In this document: positions 1 through 11,682 of the stretch, one piece after another
Position numbering within the stretch: the stretch's first letter is position 1
Layout: every line of letters begins with the position of its first letter
From: Henckelia pumila
Lineage: Eukaryota > Streptophyta > Magnoliopsida > Lamiales > Gesneriaceae
Length of the DNA stretch: 64,000 nt
Direction: 5' to 3'
NCBI RefSeq assembly: GCF_033568475.1
Contig: NC_133122.1
Coordinates: 185,585,449-185,649,448 of the forward strand
Translations under genes and position numbers: made by a program
The notes under the pieces: generated by a model
Database searches by the model: none
What the model saw: the letters and a program-made list of their open reading frames with translations, nothing else
Told to the model about the DNA's origin: nothing

Positions 1-855
1 GCTTGGATCCACAGATATTCCTTCACTAGAAATCACATGATCGAGAAACACTACCCGATCAAGCCAAAACTCACACTTGCTCAACTTTGCATACAACTGC
101 TTCTCCCGTAACGTTTGTAAAACAATTCTCAGATGTTGTGCATGCTCATCCCTATCGTGAGAATATACAAGAATATCATCAATGAAGACGATGAAAAATC
201 TATCCAGATATTCTCGAAATACTTGATTCATCAGATTCATAAAGACTTCCGGTGCATTGGTCATACCAAATGGCATCACAAGAAATTCATAATGCCTGTA
301 TCTGGTTCTGAAAGCAGTCATAGCAATATCTGAGTCTCGTACCCGCATCTGATGGTATCTTGATCTCAGATCTATCTTGGAATAAACAGAAGTATCCTGT
401 AATTTATCGAACAGACCATCAATTCGTGGAAAAGGATACTTATTCTTGATGGTGACACGATTCAACCGTCTGTAATCAATACATAATCGCATCGATCCAT
501 CCTTCTTCTTGACGAATAAAACAGGTGTTCCTCACGGAGAAACACTCGGACGTATATATCCCTTATCAAGCAAGTCCTGCAACTGCTGTTTCAATTCCCT
601 CATCTCTGACGGTGCCAGACGATAAGGTGATTGGGATATAGGTACTGTTCATGGTACTAGATCAATACCAAATTCAACCTCTCGAACCGGAGGAAAACCA
701 GGAATCTCATCAGGAAATACATCAGAAAACTCGCTGACTACTGGTAACTGATCAATACCCTGACTACTCGTGGACATATCAACTGCATATATGAGGTAGC
801 CCTCCCCACCTGACTCTAAGACATGACATGCCTTCAGAGCCGAGACAAGTGGCAT
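1..855 (-). pseudogene. reverse transcriptase N-terminal part, Tekay-type
   Basis: The minus-strand reading starts with the conserved linker FSDVFPDEIPGFPPVREV (about 735-660). It is interrupted by a stop near 650, continues with [18 protein letters not shown], meets a second stop near 536, then runs through [25 protein letters not shown] and [13 protein letters not shown] to the catalytic FIDDILVYS motif and a following KCEFWL segment at the window edge. These are the ordered RT motifs of Ty3/gypsy elements. The RNase H and integrase parts lie outside the window. Confidence 0.85.
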
Positions 856-2250
856 CGAAGGTCGTGCTCCCTTACCATAGAAGTACCGTCACCCTCATCC
901 GAATGAAATTTTACTAGACGCTGATAACAATCCACAGTAGCATGATATAAAGTCAGCAAATCTATTCTAAAAATACAATCAAAATCTTTCATCGCTAGAA
1001 TCATCAGATTAGCAGACAACACATGAACCTCAAACTCTAGAAGGCAACCCATCACTAGACGCTTAGTTATTACCTCCTGCTCCAGCGGAGTAGATACAAC
1101 TAAATTCAGGTCTAATGATACATAAGATAATCTATGTCTCTTAACAAAACGTCTAAAAATAAAAGAATGCGATGCTCTAGTATCAATTAAAACAATTGCA
1201 GGAATACCACATAACAAAAAGGTACCTTCCAACATGCGATCGCTTTCCTCTGTAGCCTGCTCGTGAGAAAGAGCAAATACTTGCCCCAGAGTACGTGGGC
1301 GAAGACTGGAAGAACTAGGTGGTGCTGGTGGCTGATGTGGATAAATAGAAGCCTGAGATCCAGCATGTGATCCCGATCCACTAGCAGCTCCCATACGAGT
1401 AGGACAATCCCTTCGCAGATGCCGTTGCTCGCCACAGATAAAACAAGCACCAGATGCCTTCCGACATGCTGCAGTAGAATGCTTCCCACCACAATGATTA
1501 CAATGGTCATTCTTCTTCTTCTTACCAAATCGGAACATGCCTCGAGAACCAGAAGAAGTAGTAGTAGAAGAAAACGTAGAACCTGATTGCACAACAGATT
1601 GAGCCCTAGGCCCAAGAGATCCACTAGGTTGTCCTGACATCATCAGTTGTGCCCGTCTATTGCTGTTCTCCACTTGACGACATCGATTAACTAGAGTTTC
1701 ATATGATGTCGGATCATCACAAACAACCTGTGAATAAATATCCTGGTTGAGGCCTTGCAGAAATATATCATACTTGGACGCATCACTCTCATTGATATGG
1801 GGACTGTAAGGCAGCAGATCAATGAATCGCTGCTGATACTCATCAATAGTCATGTATCCTTGCTTCAGTGTAAACAACTCCATAGATCGTGCCTGACGGA
1901 CAGCTAGAGGAAAATAAAGTCTCTGGAACTGCTGACAGAAATCCTCCCAAGTCACCCGTCCTCTCTCAGTATGCGCCTGAGCAGGCTTGGAGTCCCACCA
2001 TAAGCATGCTCTTCCATCGAGAACAAAATCAAGAACTTCTAGCTTCTGCTCCTCAGTACAATCGAAAGCTCGAAAATCACTTTCGATCCTGGCCATCCAG
2101 TTTCTTGCCTCCCATCAAGGGTTTCAGTCGTACTTGTAGAAATTTATTGATAGAATAGAGACGTCTACCTTCTTGGTGATGGCGATGATGATGATGATGA
2201 CCTGCTGCCTGGCCAACACTACTATGACTCTCGTCACCTCTTTCAGCCAT
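834..2250 (-). pseudogene. gag-protease of the Tekay-type element (broken)
   Basis: Gag begins at an ATG at 2250 (MAERGDES...) with a His-rich stretch, and shifts frame near 2090-2110 into the long 834-2096 reading frame. That frame holds the capsid region (CLWWDSKP, QQFQRLYFP, TIDEYQQRF), a zinc knuckle CFICGEQRHLRRDC (CX2CX4HX4C) and an aspartic protease whose motif reads IDTRASHSF where DTGA is expected, so the active-site Gly is replaced. Another frameshift near 855 separates it from the RT part. The normal role is particle assembly and polyprotein cleavage; this copy cannot produce an intact product. Confidence 0.85.
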
Positions 2251-2359
2251 ATCTGAAAAATATTTGCACATTTAAATCCCAAATGCGCAATAATTATTCA
2301 AGACTAGACTAAATCCCAAGTACTAATCCCAAAATTTATGCATGCTCTGATACCACAAA

Positions 2360-3824
2360 TGTAGTAACCCTGCATTGAATCACTTATTAACTGGGAACTA
2401 TGGCATGCATTAATCTTAATTAAAATATAATTACTTAACAGAGTAAAACACGCGGAAACATAACCCATATCAAATTTAATACAATAGTTCAAAGCTTAAA
2501 CTCAGTAGTGATACAACCATATCGAAGAGACTTATAAATAAAACTATCTAAAACATTATAAAGCTATAACAAATCCTGTTGTATAGAATGCCCACTGAAA
2601 GCTCCTGCTCATAGTCCTGCCTCAAACTACCAGCTCCGTCCATCCTGCGACCTCCCCCGTAGAATGGGGTGTCCAAGATAATAACTAGGACGTGAGAGAT
2701 TAACGCCCAATACATAAACATGAGTAAACATATGTATATGATGCATGCAATCGTGATGACGGGTAATAAGTCATCTGAAAGTCATGCTAATAACCGGCGC
2801 CAATGAGTGTTGTGACCGCTCGGATCAAACCTCTGGGTACAACCACACTCGCCTAAAACCCCCCATTATAACGGTACATCCGGTTCTAGAATATCTCCTA
2901 GAACCCCCCGCTATAACGGTACATCCGACTCTAGGCTAAATACAGGTATATCAAAGGAAAAGACTCAACGTGTATGTGCACATGACATATGAATATGAAA
3001 AGCAGTAAACCATACATCATGCCACATAATAATGCCACAGAAGTGCAACATATAAACATGCATACTCGCTGGCAATCTCAGTCAATGTGTACGTACCTCT
3101 AAGCTAGTTTGAGTCTAGTAGGACCTAAGTTCCAAGCCTATATTCAAAAGTTCATCATATCACTACACAAGTTCTATAAGCCTTAACTAAGCTAGTAAAT
3201 AATCTCAAAATTTAATAAGATTCCCGGACCATACCTTCGTCCGTAGTAAGCCCTTTGGAGTCGCATGTTCTGGAGGACTATAACAACACCTTTGTTATTC
3301 CAGAACCTCTCTATTAACCGATAGGGCCCTCAAGTGTATATCTCATACTATATAACTAAAGAAGGAAATTCGAAAATTCGTAATTCAAAATGAACTCTGA
3401 AGACCCCTATTTATAGGGAAAAATCCGGTGATGATCGGAGCTTTCGATCTCGGGATCGGAGCTTCTGATCCAGCTCGATGCATGCATGCGTGACACGTTG
3501 GGATCGAAACTTCCGATCCAAAGATCGGAGCTTCTGATCTGCTCTACGTCCAACACTTGTCAAAATTCATGGCTGAGTCATCAAGAATTGCTGGCAGTTG
3601 GAGATCGCAGCTTCCGATCCTGCCTTAGTTCCGAAGTAAACTGGCTCCATTCTGGTGTTTTCGATCTGCAGGGTTGGGAGCTTCTGATCTGGGTCCGATC
3701 CTGTCCATGCTTGGAAGTCTAATTCGTGCTCTTGAAGCCCAATTAAACCCTTGAATTGGTTAAACACTAACCCTTAATCATGTTTATTATATTATTATCT
3801 TAAAATAGAATCTGGGTTACTACA
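2360..3824 (-). repeat. 5' LTR of the Tekay-type element
   Basis: On the plus strand it begins tgtagtaaccc and ends gggttactaca, so both ends are TG/CA. It directly abuts the primer-binding site at 2344-2355. A TATA-like tctataaatagg lies on the minus strand near 3407-3416, followed by R/U5. U3 (about 3430-3720) holds an array of near-palindromes of the form GATCGGAGCTTCCGATC. The partner LTR is outside the window, so the target-site duplication cannot be checked; the five bases outside the visible end are ctacg. Confidence 0.9.
3407..3416 (-). promoter_or_regulatory. TATA box of the Tekay LTR
   Basis: The plus strand reads ccctatttatagggaa, which gives ctataaatagg on the minus strand. It occupies the same position relative to the U3 palindrome array as the TATA boxes at 28651 and 36824 in the sister element. 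Confidence 0.6.
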
Positions 3825-4814
3825 CTACGTCAATCTCTAGACTAATAAAATTTAGTTCATACTCAAAAACTGATAAAAGCAAATCATGTTTTCAATCCTA
3901 GACATCAAATCATAATTTAATAAGAAAACGAGAAAGAAGAACAAATCCGAAGTAGCTTTCGCGTCCTTCGTCTTCGCTTGATTCCGAGTTCTTCTTCAAG
4001 TGATGGCACAGATTTCTCCTCTCGAGTCTTTCTCTCGTGCGTGTTGTTATGTTTTCTGATATGTGTGGCTGCTTCCTCCTCAATTGTGTCTCAAAATCTC
4101 CTTTTATATGCGCCTCAAAATCGTCTAAGAAAAGCCCAGAAAAATCCCAAAATTTCCTTTGTCGATCAAACTCTAACTTTAGAAATTTGCAGCAGCGCGG
4201 GCGCACATGCTTCTCTGTCTCACAATTTCAACATCCTCCAGACAGCGCGGGCGCGCGGATTCTTCTGAGCGGGCGCGCATGCATCTCTGTCCTTTCTTTT
4301 CCACAGCCTCCCACCTACAGCGCTATTGCGCATGAATCAAGCGCAACTGCACTTCAACAACTCCATCCAGCGTTATTGTGCTCAAAAGTAGCACAATTGC
4401 TTTTCCAACCAGCGCAATTGCGCTTCAATTCTTCATTCCCATCCAGACCAAGCGCAATTGCTCTTGTTCTTTGCGCAGCTGCATTATAGCTCATGGTCCA
4501 GCGCGCATGCGACATTTTTCAAAAAATCATATATCACAATCTAACCGTCGGATCAAGCTGAAATTTTGAAAGCAGCTTTAAAACATCCAAAAATTCGTTA
4601 TGAACAGTGGAGATTGGATTTCGATGTCTCAAACATTCCCAGTAATTTTCTGAATTTACTGCTCCATATTTCATCTTTCTGCTTCTTCTTGTTACTTTTC
4701 CTCCAATCCTTGCATCTCACAAAAACAACAACAAATACGCATAAAATCCACTCGATACATCACAAAATCCAGGTCAAATTATATGTAAATTAAGTGCATA
4801 AAATGCACATATCA
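3825..4814 (-). repeat. Athila-type LTR remnant, U3 and part of R
   Basis: The plus-strand end reads aagtgcataaaatgcacatatca, matching the terminal LTR motif of the Athila-type elements at 43518, 55508 and 59143. Upstream it follows the same order: a TATA-like tttatatgcgcc near 4096-4105, GC-rich gcgcgggcgcgc motifs (4192-4290), then a distinct array built on agcgcaattgcgct (4318-4510). The rest of this LTR would lie on the far side of the Tekay insertion, outside the window. Confidence 0.65.
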
Positions 4815-5460
4815 CCAAGTTACAAAGACTCTTGCAGCAGTCAAGTCGAAATCATCTTGTTCAATTGAGAAAACTGTCGAGCAATTGAGTAATGACGCCA
4901 TGCCATTATTTGTGAAAAGTTTGGAAAATTTACGAGGAATAATCAAGGTGGATCTATAGAAGAAATTGCCAGAAGAACTCAACTGATGAGTCAAATGCAT
5001 GATAGACCACTTTATTGCCGACTGTACCAAGCCAAAGAAAGATGAGAAGAAGTCAGTTGAGAAGGGCAATAAGCCCTATGAGAGAAGAATGAAATCCAAA
5101 TCCAAAGAGGAAAAGAATCCATACAAAAAGAGGCACAAGGCGTTGATAGCAGAATAAAGCAAAGTAACGTGGGCAGATTCCGATGTGACTTATCTGAGTC
5201 ATAGACATCAAGCAACTACAGTGATGATGAGAAAATCAAGTGTTTGATGGTCATTGATGATCAACCATCCACAAGAAAACATGTATTCGATTTTAACTCA
5301 AGTGATTTTACACGGGAAGATCTGAAAAATGCATTGCATGAAATGGTAAATGACTACGACAAATTGTCCTTGTCATATAAGGAAGTTAAAGCAAAGCAAA
5401 AGGGTCTGCCAGACACATCAACTGAACCAAGTTGAGAACAATCGGTTGAGAAATACCCTT
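4815..5460 (+). pseudogene. Ty1/copia gag remnant
   Basis: Pieces of plus-strand frames read as a plant copia Gag C-terminal half: KTLAAVKSK..., then ISNDAMPLFVK-like text near 4890-4915, then KNPYKKRHKALIAE, and finally an open stretch at 5244-5435 with DQPSTRKHVFDFNSSDFTRE followed by LSLSYKEVKAKQK. Stops and frame changes lie between them. The Athila-type LTR ends exactly at its left margin, so that element appears to have inserted into this copia copy. No protease or polymerase follows. Confidence 0.6.
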
Positions 5461-6073
5461 CAAAAGGCAAAACAAAACAAAACAAAATAAAAATCTCTAT
5501 TTTAAACTTCATGTGACAATGTTCTTCATTTGTCGTGTCTTCATTTTAATTTAAATGTAAATATGTTAGAAATAAAAATTTAATAACAACAACAAAAATA
5601 ATAATAAATATTCATGTTTTAACAACACGCACAATGCGTGCTCGGACATTTCATAAAGATGACATATATATGATTGATATTAATTAGTCAAGATTTTGTA
5701 AAATTTGATGAGAATATAATTTTATATTTATAGCATAAACACATGAATATAAATCAAACATACAATTTTGCAAAATTCCGATCAGAAATTTTAATGTATG
5801 CTTGAATTATCCAATATTTCGGTGAAAATTTTTAAAAACTTGTTTATATTTATAAATAAGATATCGTTTTGGTATTGCCCCTAAACTTTGTTGAAAATTT
5901 TGGAACATCGGGCCAGTAAGATCAGATAAATCCTTTTATTTTGGATCTTGGAAGATCGGCGATCCATTTATATAAACATCTTTGATCGCAAATAGTTGAA
6001 ACTCAAAATTGCAAGAGATTACAACCAAATAATTGAATGGCCTTCAATAGTCAAAATTGTTGCAACAAAATTT
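5461..6073. other. AT-rich intergenic spacer
   Basis: It lies between the copia gag remnant and the 3' end of CCB1. No open frame, repeat boundary or RNA gene is visible. The last 70-100 bases are probably the CCB1 3' UTR. Confidence 0.5.
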
Positions 6074-7182
6074 TCATCTTTCAAATATACCTTTCACATA
6101 CACCATTCCCTTTTCACTAAGCTGCAGCTCTTTCCTCATTTCCTCTACCTGTTGATCGTCACCTTGTACGATAATCTCCGACAGAGATCCATCATCGGCC
6201 ACTATCATTCTCACCTTGATCTGCTCCTTTCTCGACGCTCTTGTCCAATAATACGCGCCTCTGTTGTACAAGTTTTTCGAATCAATTTTCATGTTTGAGT
6301 CGAATAATATGAGCAAGGGTGCAGTGCACTTACGCGAGGGGACTCAGAATTGTAAGCCAAAACCAATTGTTTCCTATGTCCGGGAACGTTATTGTAAGAA
6401 CCAGGGCAACACTTGCTAGACTTATACAGGTGCAGAAAGTAAGCAGAGCAGCTTGACCACGGCTTGGAGCCATCATTCCCTCGAATCTAAAAAATGACCA
6501 AAAAGAATTTGAGACACATGAAACACAACTTGGCAATACACTTCCTACAAACAAGAAAATTTTCAGATGGATGGTGGTGTGAGTGGCTTACACTATTGTT
6601 TCGCCCCGGTCCGCCACAGAAAAACTATTCCGGATAAAGAATGAAAGAATCTCCCCTGCCACCTGGTTAGGCGCCTTCTTCACCTCCCCGTCTCCAATAA
6701 ATGTCTTCTGCACAACCTGTGCTTATACCGGAGTCAAATATACGGGACCCTTGGCTAAAAAACTAAAGCTGACGTACAGTACACTACAGCAGCTCGAGTG
6801 TCACGTTTCGATTCTTCTGTTACATACGAGGGACAAGCGGAAAAGAAACAAGGAAACATGATACCTTAGATTTGACAGAACGTTTGATGAGGGACCACAG
6901 ACCGGGAACTGAGATGATGAAGAGACCGAGAGAAGTGTAGTAACTGGCCGACGAGTAACCGGAACTCTCCGCTAGCAAAAACAGAGACAGAGGGTCGTGA
7001 AGTTGCTCCACCAAAAGAGATGAAGTCGAAAGAGCATCATCGAGAGAGTAAGACATTGCCGCCACGAGGTTCTTCGGCCTCGTCGACATTCGACCATGTC
7101 CGAGCCATGATGGATGGATTAATCGGTGCTGGCCTTTGGTTGAGAAAGTGCAACGATGAGATATTGGAGAGATTAGTGCCAT
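6074..7182 (-). CDS. CCB1: Cofactor assembly of complex C subunit B, CCB1 (chloroplast)
   Basis: Four exons on the minus strand with GT-AG introns: 7182-6865, 6716-6592, 6486-6334 and 6260-6074, giving about 260 residues. CCB1 is a thylakoid membrane protein needed to attach haem ci to cytochrome b6 of the b6f complex (known for the family). The N-terminal ~60 residues, rich in Ser, Arg and His, look like a chloroplast transit peptide. Family blocks are SYYTSLGLFIISVPGLWSLI (membrane segment), then SRGQAALLTFCTCISLASVA (second membrane segment) with GNNWFW, and a C-terminal stromal-type domain with ASRKEQIKVRMIV and EEMRKELQLSEKGMVYVKG. Exon phases agree (0, 2, 2). The stop follows FER, one residue short of what I recall for Arabidopsis. 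Confidence 0.93.
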
Positions 7183-8167
7183 ATCTGATCTGATGGATCA
7201 AAAAGAAGTAATAATAGAGTCCTTCAGTTTGGTCGAAATTTCTTGGTTCCATCTCAAGGGCAGTAGTCCATTCTTGTTTCTGGAATTAGTCCTCCTTCCG
7301 ATCAGATATCTGTGGGGGAGAGCTATTTTGTGGACTGAAAATTGTGATATAGGATAGAAGGCTACGGATGGGTAAGAAAGTCTTCACAAATTCATTCTCA
7401 GGCTTTTATTTTAAAAGAGAATATATATATATTTTTTTTTTTCAAGAACCCCACCTTCAATAATGAAAATATAAGCTTCTTCTCGTTGAAAATTGAAAAT
7501 TGACAAATGGTATCTTATAAAAGATTAATATTAAGAATGCTTATTAAATTTTCACAGGACATTAACATGTATTTTCAATACTTTAAAACAAAAAAAAAAA
7601 ACTCTAAAAATGTTACTTTTGTATAATAAAAAATTTAACAATTTTTCTTACTTTATTATTTTGTGAAATATGCTAATGATCAAGTTGTTTTATTTTGTAA
7701 AATATTTTTTAATTATATGAAATTATGTATCACATATATCGCTTCGAAAAGGATATAATAATATATAAATTTTTGCATAAGGAAGTTCATACATCCCTCT
7801 TTCATTCAATAAAAGTTTTATAAGAAACCTATCTAAAAATAACTAAATGATATATTAATCATCAATAACTCCAAGATTTTTTAAAATAATTATTTACATT
7901 AAAAATACGTGCATGCAAAAAATGACAACAGAATCAAGACCTACATATTCAGAAGGACACACACGTCCAGCTTCATTTTACAGAACAAAGTTCAGACCTA
8001 AAATATCTGTTTATCAATGCATAAAAAGTGCGTAATGATTAGTAAATATGTTTACAGCACCTCAAATCAGACATTGGGTATAATTTAAAAGAAAATAAAA
8101 TGCAGCAATGCAAAGTAACATTGGATATATAATTTAAAAGGAAATAAAATGCAGACAATCCATGCGC
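7183..8167. other. Intergenic region with presumed CCB1 promoter
   Basis: AT-rich sequence between the 5' end of CCB1 and the 3' end of the SINA-like gene. It contains a run of TA repeats followed by T's (7421-7441) and an A10 run near 7591. The CCB1 promoter must lie here, but no convincing core element can be singled out. No coding sequence is seen. Confidence 0.45.
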
Positions 8168-10518
8168 TTACTTTGCAACACTCTGTATCGCAACACTCTG
8201 TATCATAAGTTCTATCTTGATCTGTCCGATTGAATCAATGAAACCCTTCGGCATCAGGAACAACTTTTTTGCCCTAGGCTGCGAAACCCATTTCCGCATG
8301 TTCTCCGCAACACTTTTTACTCTGATCGAGCTCGTTCCATCTTTTGCAGAAATGTCGTAAGAGAATGACCTCTTTGATGAAGTTGGCGCAACACAGACTA
8401 CACTGATTACACTTCCAAGATAATCAATCGTACGATCAAGGACAAAAAGTATATTTTCATTTTTTTCCTGAAGGAAAATATACTGCTGACCGGTCTCCAC
8501 TATGATGCTAAATGCTGTGTTGAATAAAAATTTCTTGGAAGCATGTGAATGCACAAGAGCGAAGTGCATATACAGGGTATTGGATAGGCTAACATGTGTA
8601 CATAAAAAATAAGGGCACTCACAAGGGACGTAAATGCATGTTTTCTCATGATCATGCTTCTTACTATAATTTATCATCTCCCCACACCCGTGCTGCGTGT
8701 TTTTACATGCAATTGTGACTGATTCAAGAACCTTTTCTATGGCCCTGCACCGGTTGTACCCAATTGGCCAGCTACAACTTCCGCATTTGTTCTTCATCTT
8801 GGTGCAGCATGATGAACACGATACATGCCCATTCTCACACTAGATTAAATCAACACAGATTATCAGTTCTGCCAACTTCAAGTATAAAGATACTCACATT
8901 TATGAATTATTAGCATACACAAGCTTTTGGAAGACTAATAAATACTCAAGTTCTGAAAGCACGATAATTGGGACAAACCTTGCTGAAACTAGAAAGTCTT
9001 GACAAAATTTCACATTGCAGAAGTTGATGCAAAAATTGGAAAACCAGAACAAATCAGAGTTTTGGACTTTCAAATGATAACAGAAGTTTCAAATCCTTCA
9101 ACAGGGAAAGAAGGTACATAACCCATATGAATCATCTGGCTGGAAGAAAGAAGACACTCCTAAATTGAGGAGACAAAAAGATAGTATTTTTACATGAATA
9201 TGCCAAGAAAATCAGTGGTCCAAATCCATCACTGGAAAACTTTAGTAAGACAGTCTAAAGATGCAATGTAACTATCCTATACAATAAGTGCATGTGGGAT
9301 GAAATTGTCCCATTAGAACTCCATGATATGCCAGTCCAACACGAAGTAAGGCACAAGACTCACTGGTGCAAGCCAAGATGGACGCCTTATTTTAAGCAAA
9401 TGGAATAGAAAGCACCATAGGGTATGAGTGCAATTTGGAACATCTCTCTTAGTTTCATGTTTTTCTCTTCTTTTGCTCATTCTTTGGTTTATAAAATATC
9501 CGTGCCTTAATGCGTGACAGCGCGTTTTTGAACAACCCTTTCAACCATCTCGAAAAACTCTTGCAATGAGTTAAATTTAGTTCTAAAGCCAATAAAGACC
9601 TCAATAAATTACTCCGCTCGTATGGCTAAATAAGACCCAACCAAGTGATACAATCAACTTCATGTTCATCACGGATAATAATCTCCCACAACACACTGGA
9701 AATAATAATTCATCACCAACCTTCACCAATTAAATCTTAGTTAGGATATTGATTCTAAATTGACTCAGATTGTTGCATATAATTTGAAAAAGCATAGAAG
9801 CCAATTCAATTGCTCCGGCTCCAAAGCACCTTCAAATATGAAAAGATTCCTGATAATCATTCACGAATACAGATGATTCAATATATTTTGGGGTAAAAAT
9901 TGAACGTTTGCAAAAAGTAGATATACGGTTTTCATGGTTTTTTTTTTAAAAAAAATAAAAATTGGCCAATCGCCCCCTTCTCAGATCTTAGCTGCATACA
10001 TCAAAGAAACTAATTTTTTGTCATCAACAAAACGGATCCAGCACATATTCAATTGACAAAGAAAGGATAAATTCTAAAAAGTAGAAAGCAAAAGAAGAAA
10101 CCTGATAAACCGGAGGGCTTAGAGGCTCGAGGCAGATGGGGCAATCCAGTACATCCGGGTCCGTTAAGGTTACGGTAACAGGTGCCGGAGCATCTCTGCT
10201 CGGTTGATTTCGCAGTTCTTGTTCTTGTTCTTCTTCTTGTTCTTGTTCTTGTTCTTCCTCTTCTTCTTCTTCCTCCTCCTCCTCCTCATAATCATCTTCC
10301 TCATCCTCTCCTTCTTCATCTTCATCTGGTTCTTCTGTCGGTGAAAGACGATCGGTATCAGAAAGCGCAGCGTCCGACTCGCTTTCCTCGGAATCTTGCG
10401 GGATCAGTGGTCGTCGAGAAGGCGGGTCAGTGGCGGGATCGGCAGTGGAGGTGCGAGGTCTCTTGGATGCGTGCCTCCGCGCTTCTTCATCGCCAAAAGC
10501 TGAAAACCTGGCCATCAC
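8168..10518 (-). CDS. SINA-like RING E3 ubiquitin ligase (SINAL10/7 type)
   Basis: Two exons on the minus strand: 10518-10102 and 8839-8168, with a 1.26-kb GT-AG intron. The intron cuts the RING finger between PPVYQ and CENGH, an arrangement that keeps the family spacing. The product is about 361-362 residues; the second Met (10515, MARFSAFG) is the likely start because family members begin MARFS. After an acidic N-terminal region with a long Glu/Gln run (residues ~66-100) come LDCPICLEPL, CENGHVSCSSCC and CGSCSWPIGYNRCRAIE (RING), then the SIAH-type zinc finger (CKNTQHGCGEMINY, HEKTCIYVPCECP, HFALVHSH) and a degenerate TRAF-like C-terminal half. Members transfer ubiquitin to substrates; this one's target is unknown. 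The C-terminus ends in an odd repeat (IQSVAIQSVAK). Confidence 0.9.
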
Positions 10519-10980
10519 TTCCTTTGCATTCCCAACAGGACAAGATTTATTCTTGGGGCTTGGGTGTTTTTGCTCTCCTAACTATGAAATGATAAAATGG
10601 ATAAAAGATGTCATACCGTCATTTCTTTTTTCCTTTAAAAAAAAAAAAAAAAAAAAAAACTGATGCATACGTATTTTTCCAAGGCAGCATAAATATGGGG
10701 ATTAAGGCATACCGATCCATGTGGAAGTTTTAATTGGTACAAAATTCTCTATGTAAAATAAATAGTCTAACATATTTATGTAAGTTCAAAACTTTTGCTG
10801 CCCCTTTTTCTATTTTAAATAAATTCGATTAGCAAATGACTTCTATACTCTCATATAAATTAATTTTACGTCGTCGTTTTCCACAAAAATCTTGCACACA
10901 TCAACAAACGCGGGGAGGGGTGATTTTCTCTCACGAACCCTAATTGTGAGCCAACGGCTTGTTGAAGAGAAATCGAAATG
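10519..10980. other. 5' flank of the SINA-like gene
   Basis: Contains a 22-base A run (10639-10660) and AT-rich sequence; the SINA-like promoter should lie here. No coding sequence is seen. Confidence 0.4.
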
Positions 10981-11682
10981 GTGATATGATTAGAAGTATG
11001 GAATAGGTGAATGTTCTTTTTCACTTCTTGCTAGTATTATGGATTTAGCAATCGATTTTGAAGTTTGGTATGGAGGCGTGCTCGAGGTAAAATTTGAAGG
11101 TAAACATCCGAAAATTTCTTATCAAGGTCGGGGGTGTTTAAAACCAATTTAAGAAAGTGAACTTTGATAAGTTTAATATGAAAGATTTACATGTTCTTTA
11201 TCGCCTCTGTGGTGGTGATAAGGTGAATGCTCGATTTTTTTATAGGATTCCTGGGTGGGTAATAGAATAAGGTCTAATAGAAATTAAAGGGATTAAGGAT
11301 GTTGGTGATATGTATGATTGGTATGAGGACTTATAATTGGTAAATATTTAGATTGAGGAGACAATGCCACTTCTTGATATGGTTTTGGACCTGTATGGAA
11401 ATGTTATTGATGCAGAGGAGTTTTTATGCTCAAAACCAATAGGTTATATTAAATATCAAGAAATATGTAGCTGCCCCTAAACATGGTGAGAATGTTAGGT
11501 TAGATCATGAATCTCCTAGTGATAATACCCAAGTCCACGAGACTTTTTCTTGCTCTGCTCCTAATTTATCTCAATGTGAACCAAATCTTATTGAAAATGT
11601 TTTTGAAAACATTGTTCCTGAATTTGATTGTTGGAGATAATGAATCTGGACATCATGAATGTGATCCCTTGTCAACAGACAA
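10981..11682 (+). pseudogene. MULE (MuDR) transposase N-terminal remnant
   Basis: Broken plus-strand frames give AIDFEVWYGGVLEVKFEG near 11050-11100, then NMKDLHVLYRLCGGD and NARFFYRIPGWV near 11180-11260, and KGIKDVGDMYDWYEDL near 11290-11330. This order (a short 'F-V-WYGG' start, 'W/F-Y-R-I-P-G', then a 'D-V-M' stretch) is the N-terminal domain of plant Mutator-like transposases as I know them. No catalytic DDE region, zinc knuckle or terminal inverted repeats are visible. An LTR fragment begins immediately after at 11683. Confidence 0.5.

Larger units (their letters stand above)
1..3824 (-). mobile_element. Ty3/gypsy (Tekay-type) retrotransposon, 5' part
   Basis: The element reads on the minus strand and continues beyond the left edge of the window. 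From right to left it shows a 5' LTR (2360-3824), a primer-binding site complementary to initiator Met-tRNA (2344-2355), gag with a CCHC knuckle, an aspartic protease and the start of reverse transcriptase. It belongs to the same family as the complete element at 27701-37213, judged by the LTR start tgtagtaaccc, the gag layout and the primer site. Frameshifts and stops make it inactive. It is inserted in an Athila-type LTR remnant (3825-4814). The clade name rests on the chromodomain remnant seen in the sister copy. Confidence 0.9.

Noticed and set aside
1187..1624. 145-residue minus-strand ORF
   Set aside because: Overlaps the Tekay gag-protease in another frame; no family features.
4037..4489. 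150-residue plus-strand ORF
   Set aside because: Lies wholly in an LTR remnant with palindrome arrays; composition-driven.
10182..10592. Leucine-rich plus-strand ORF opposite the SINA-like gene
   Set aside because: It is the antisense reading of the Glu-rich run; the minus-strand RING gene explains the sequence.
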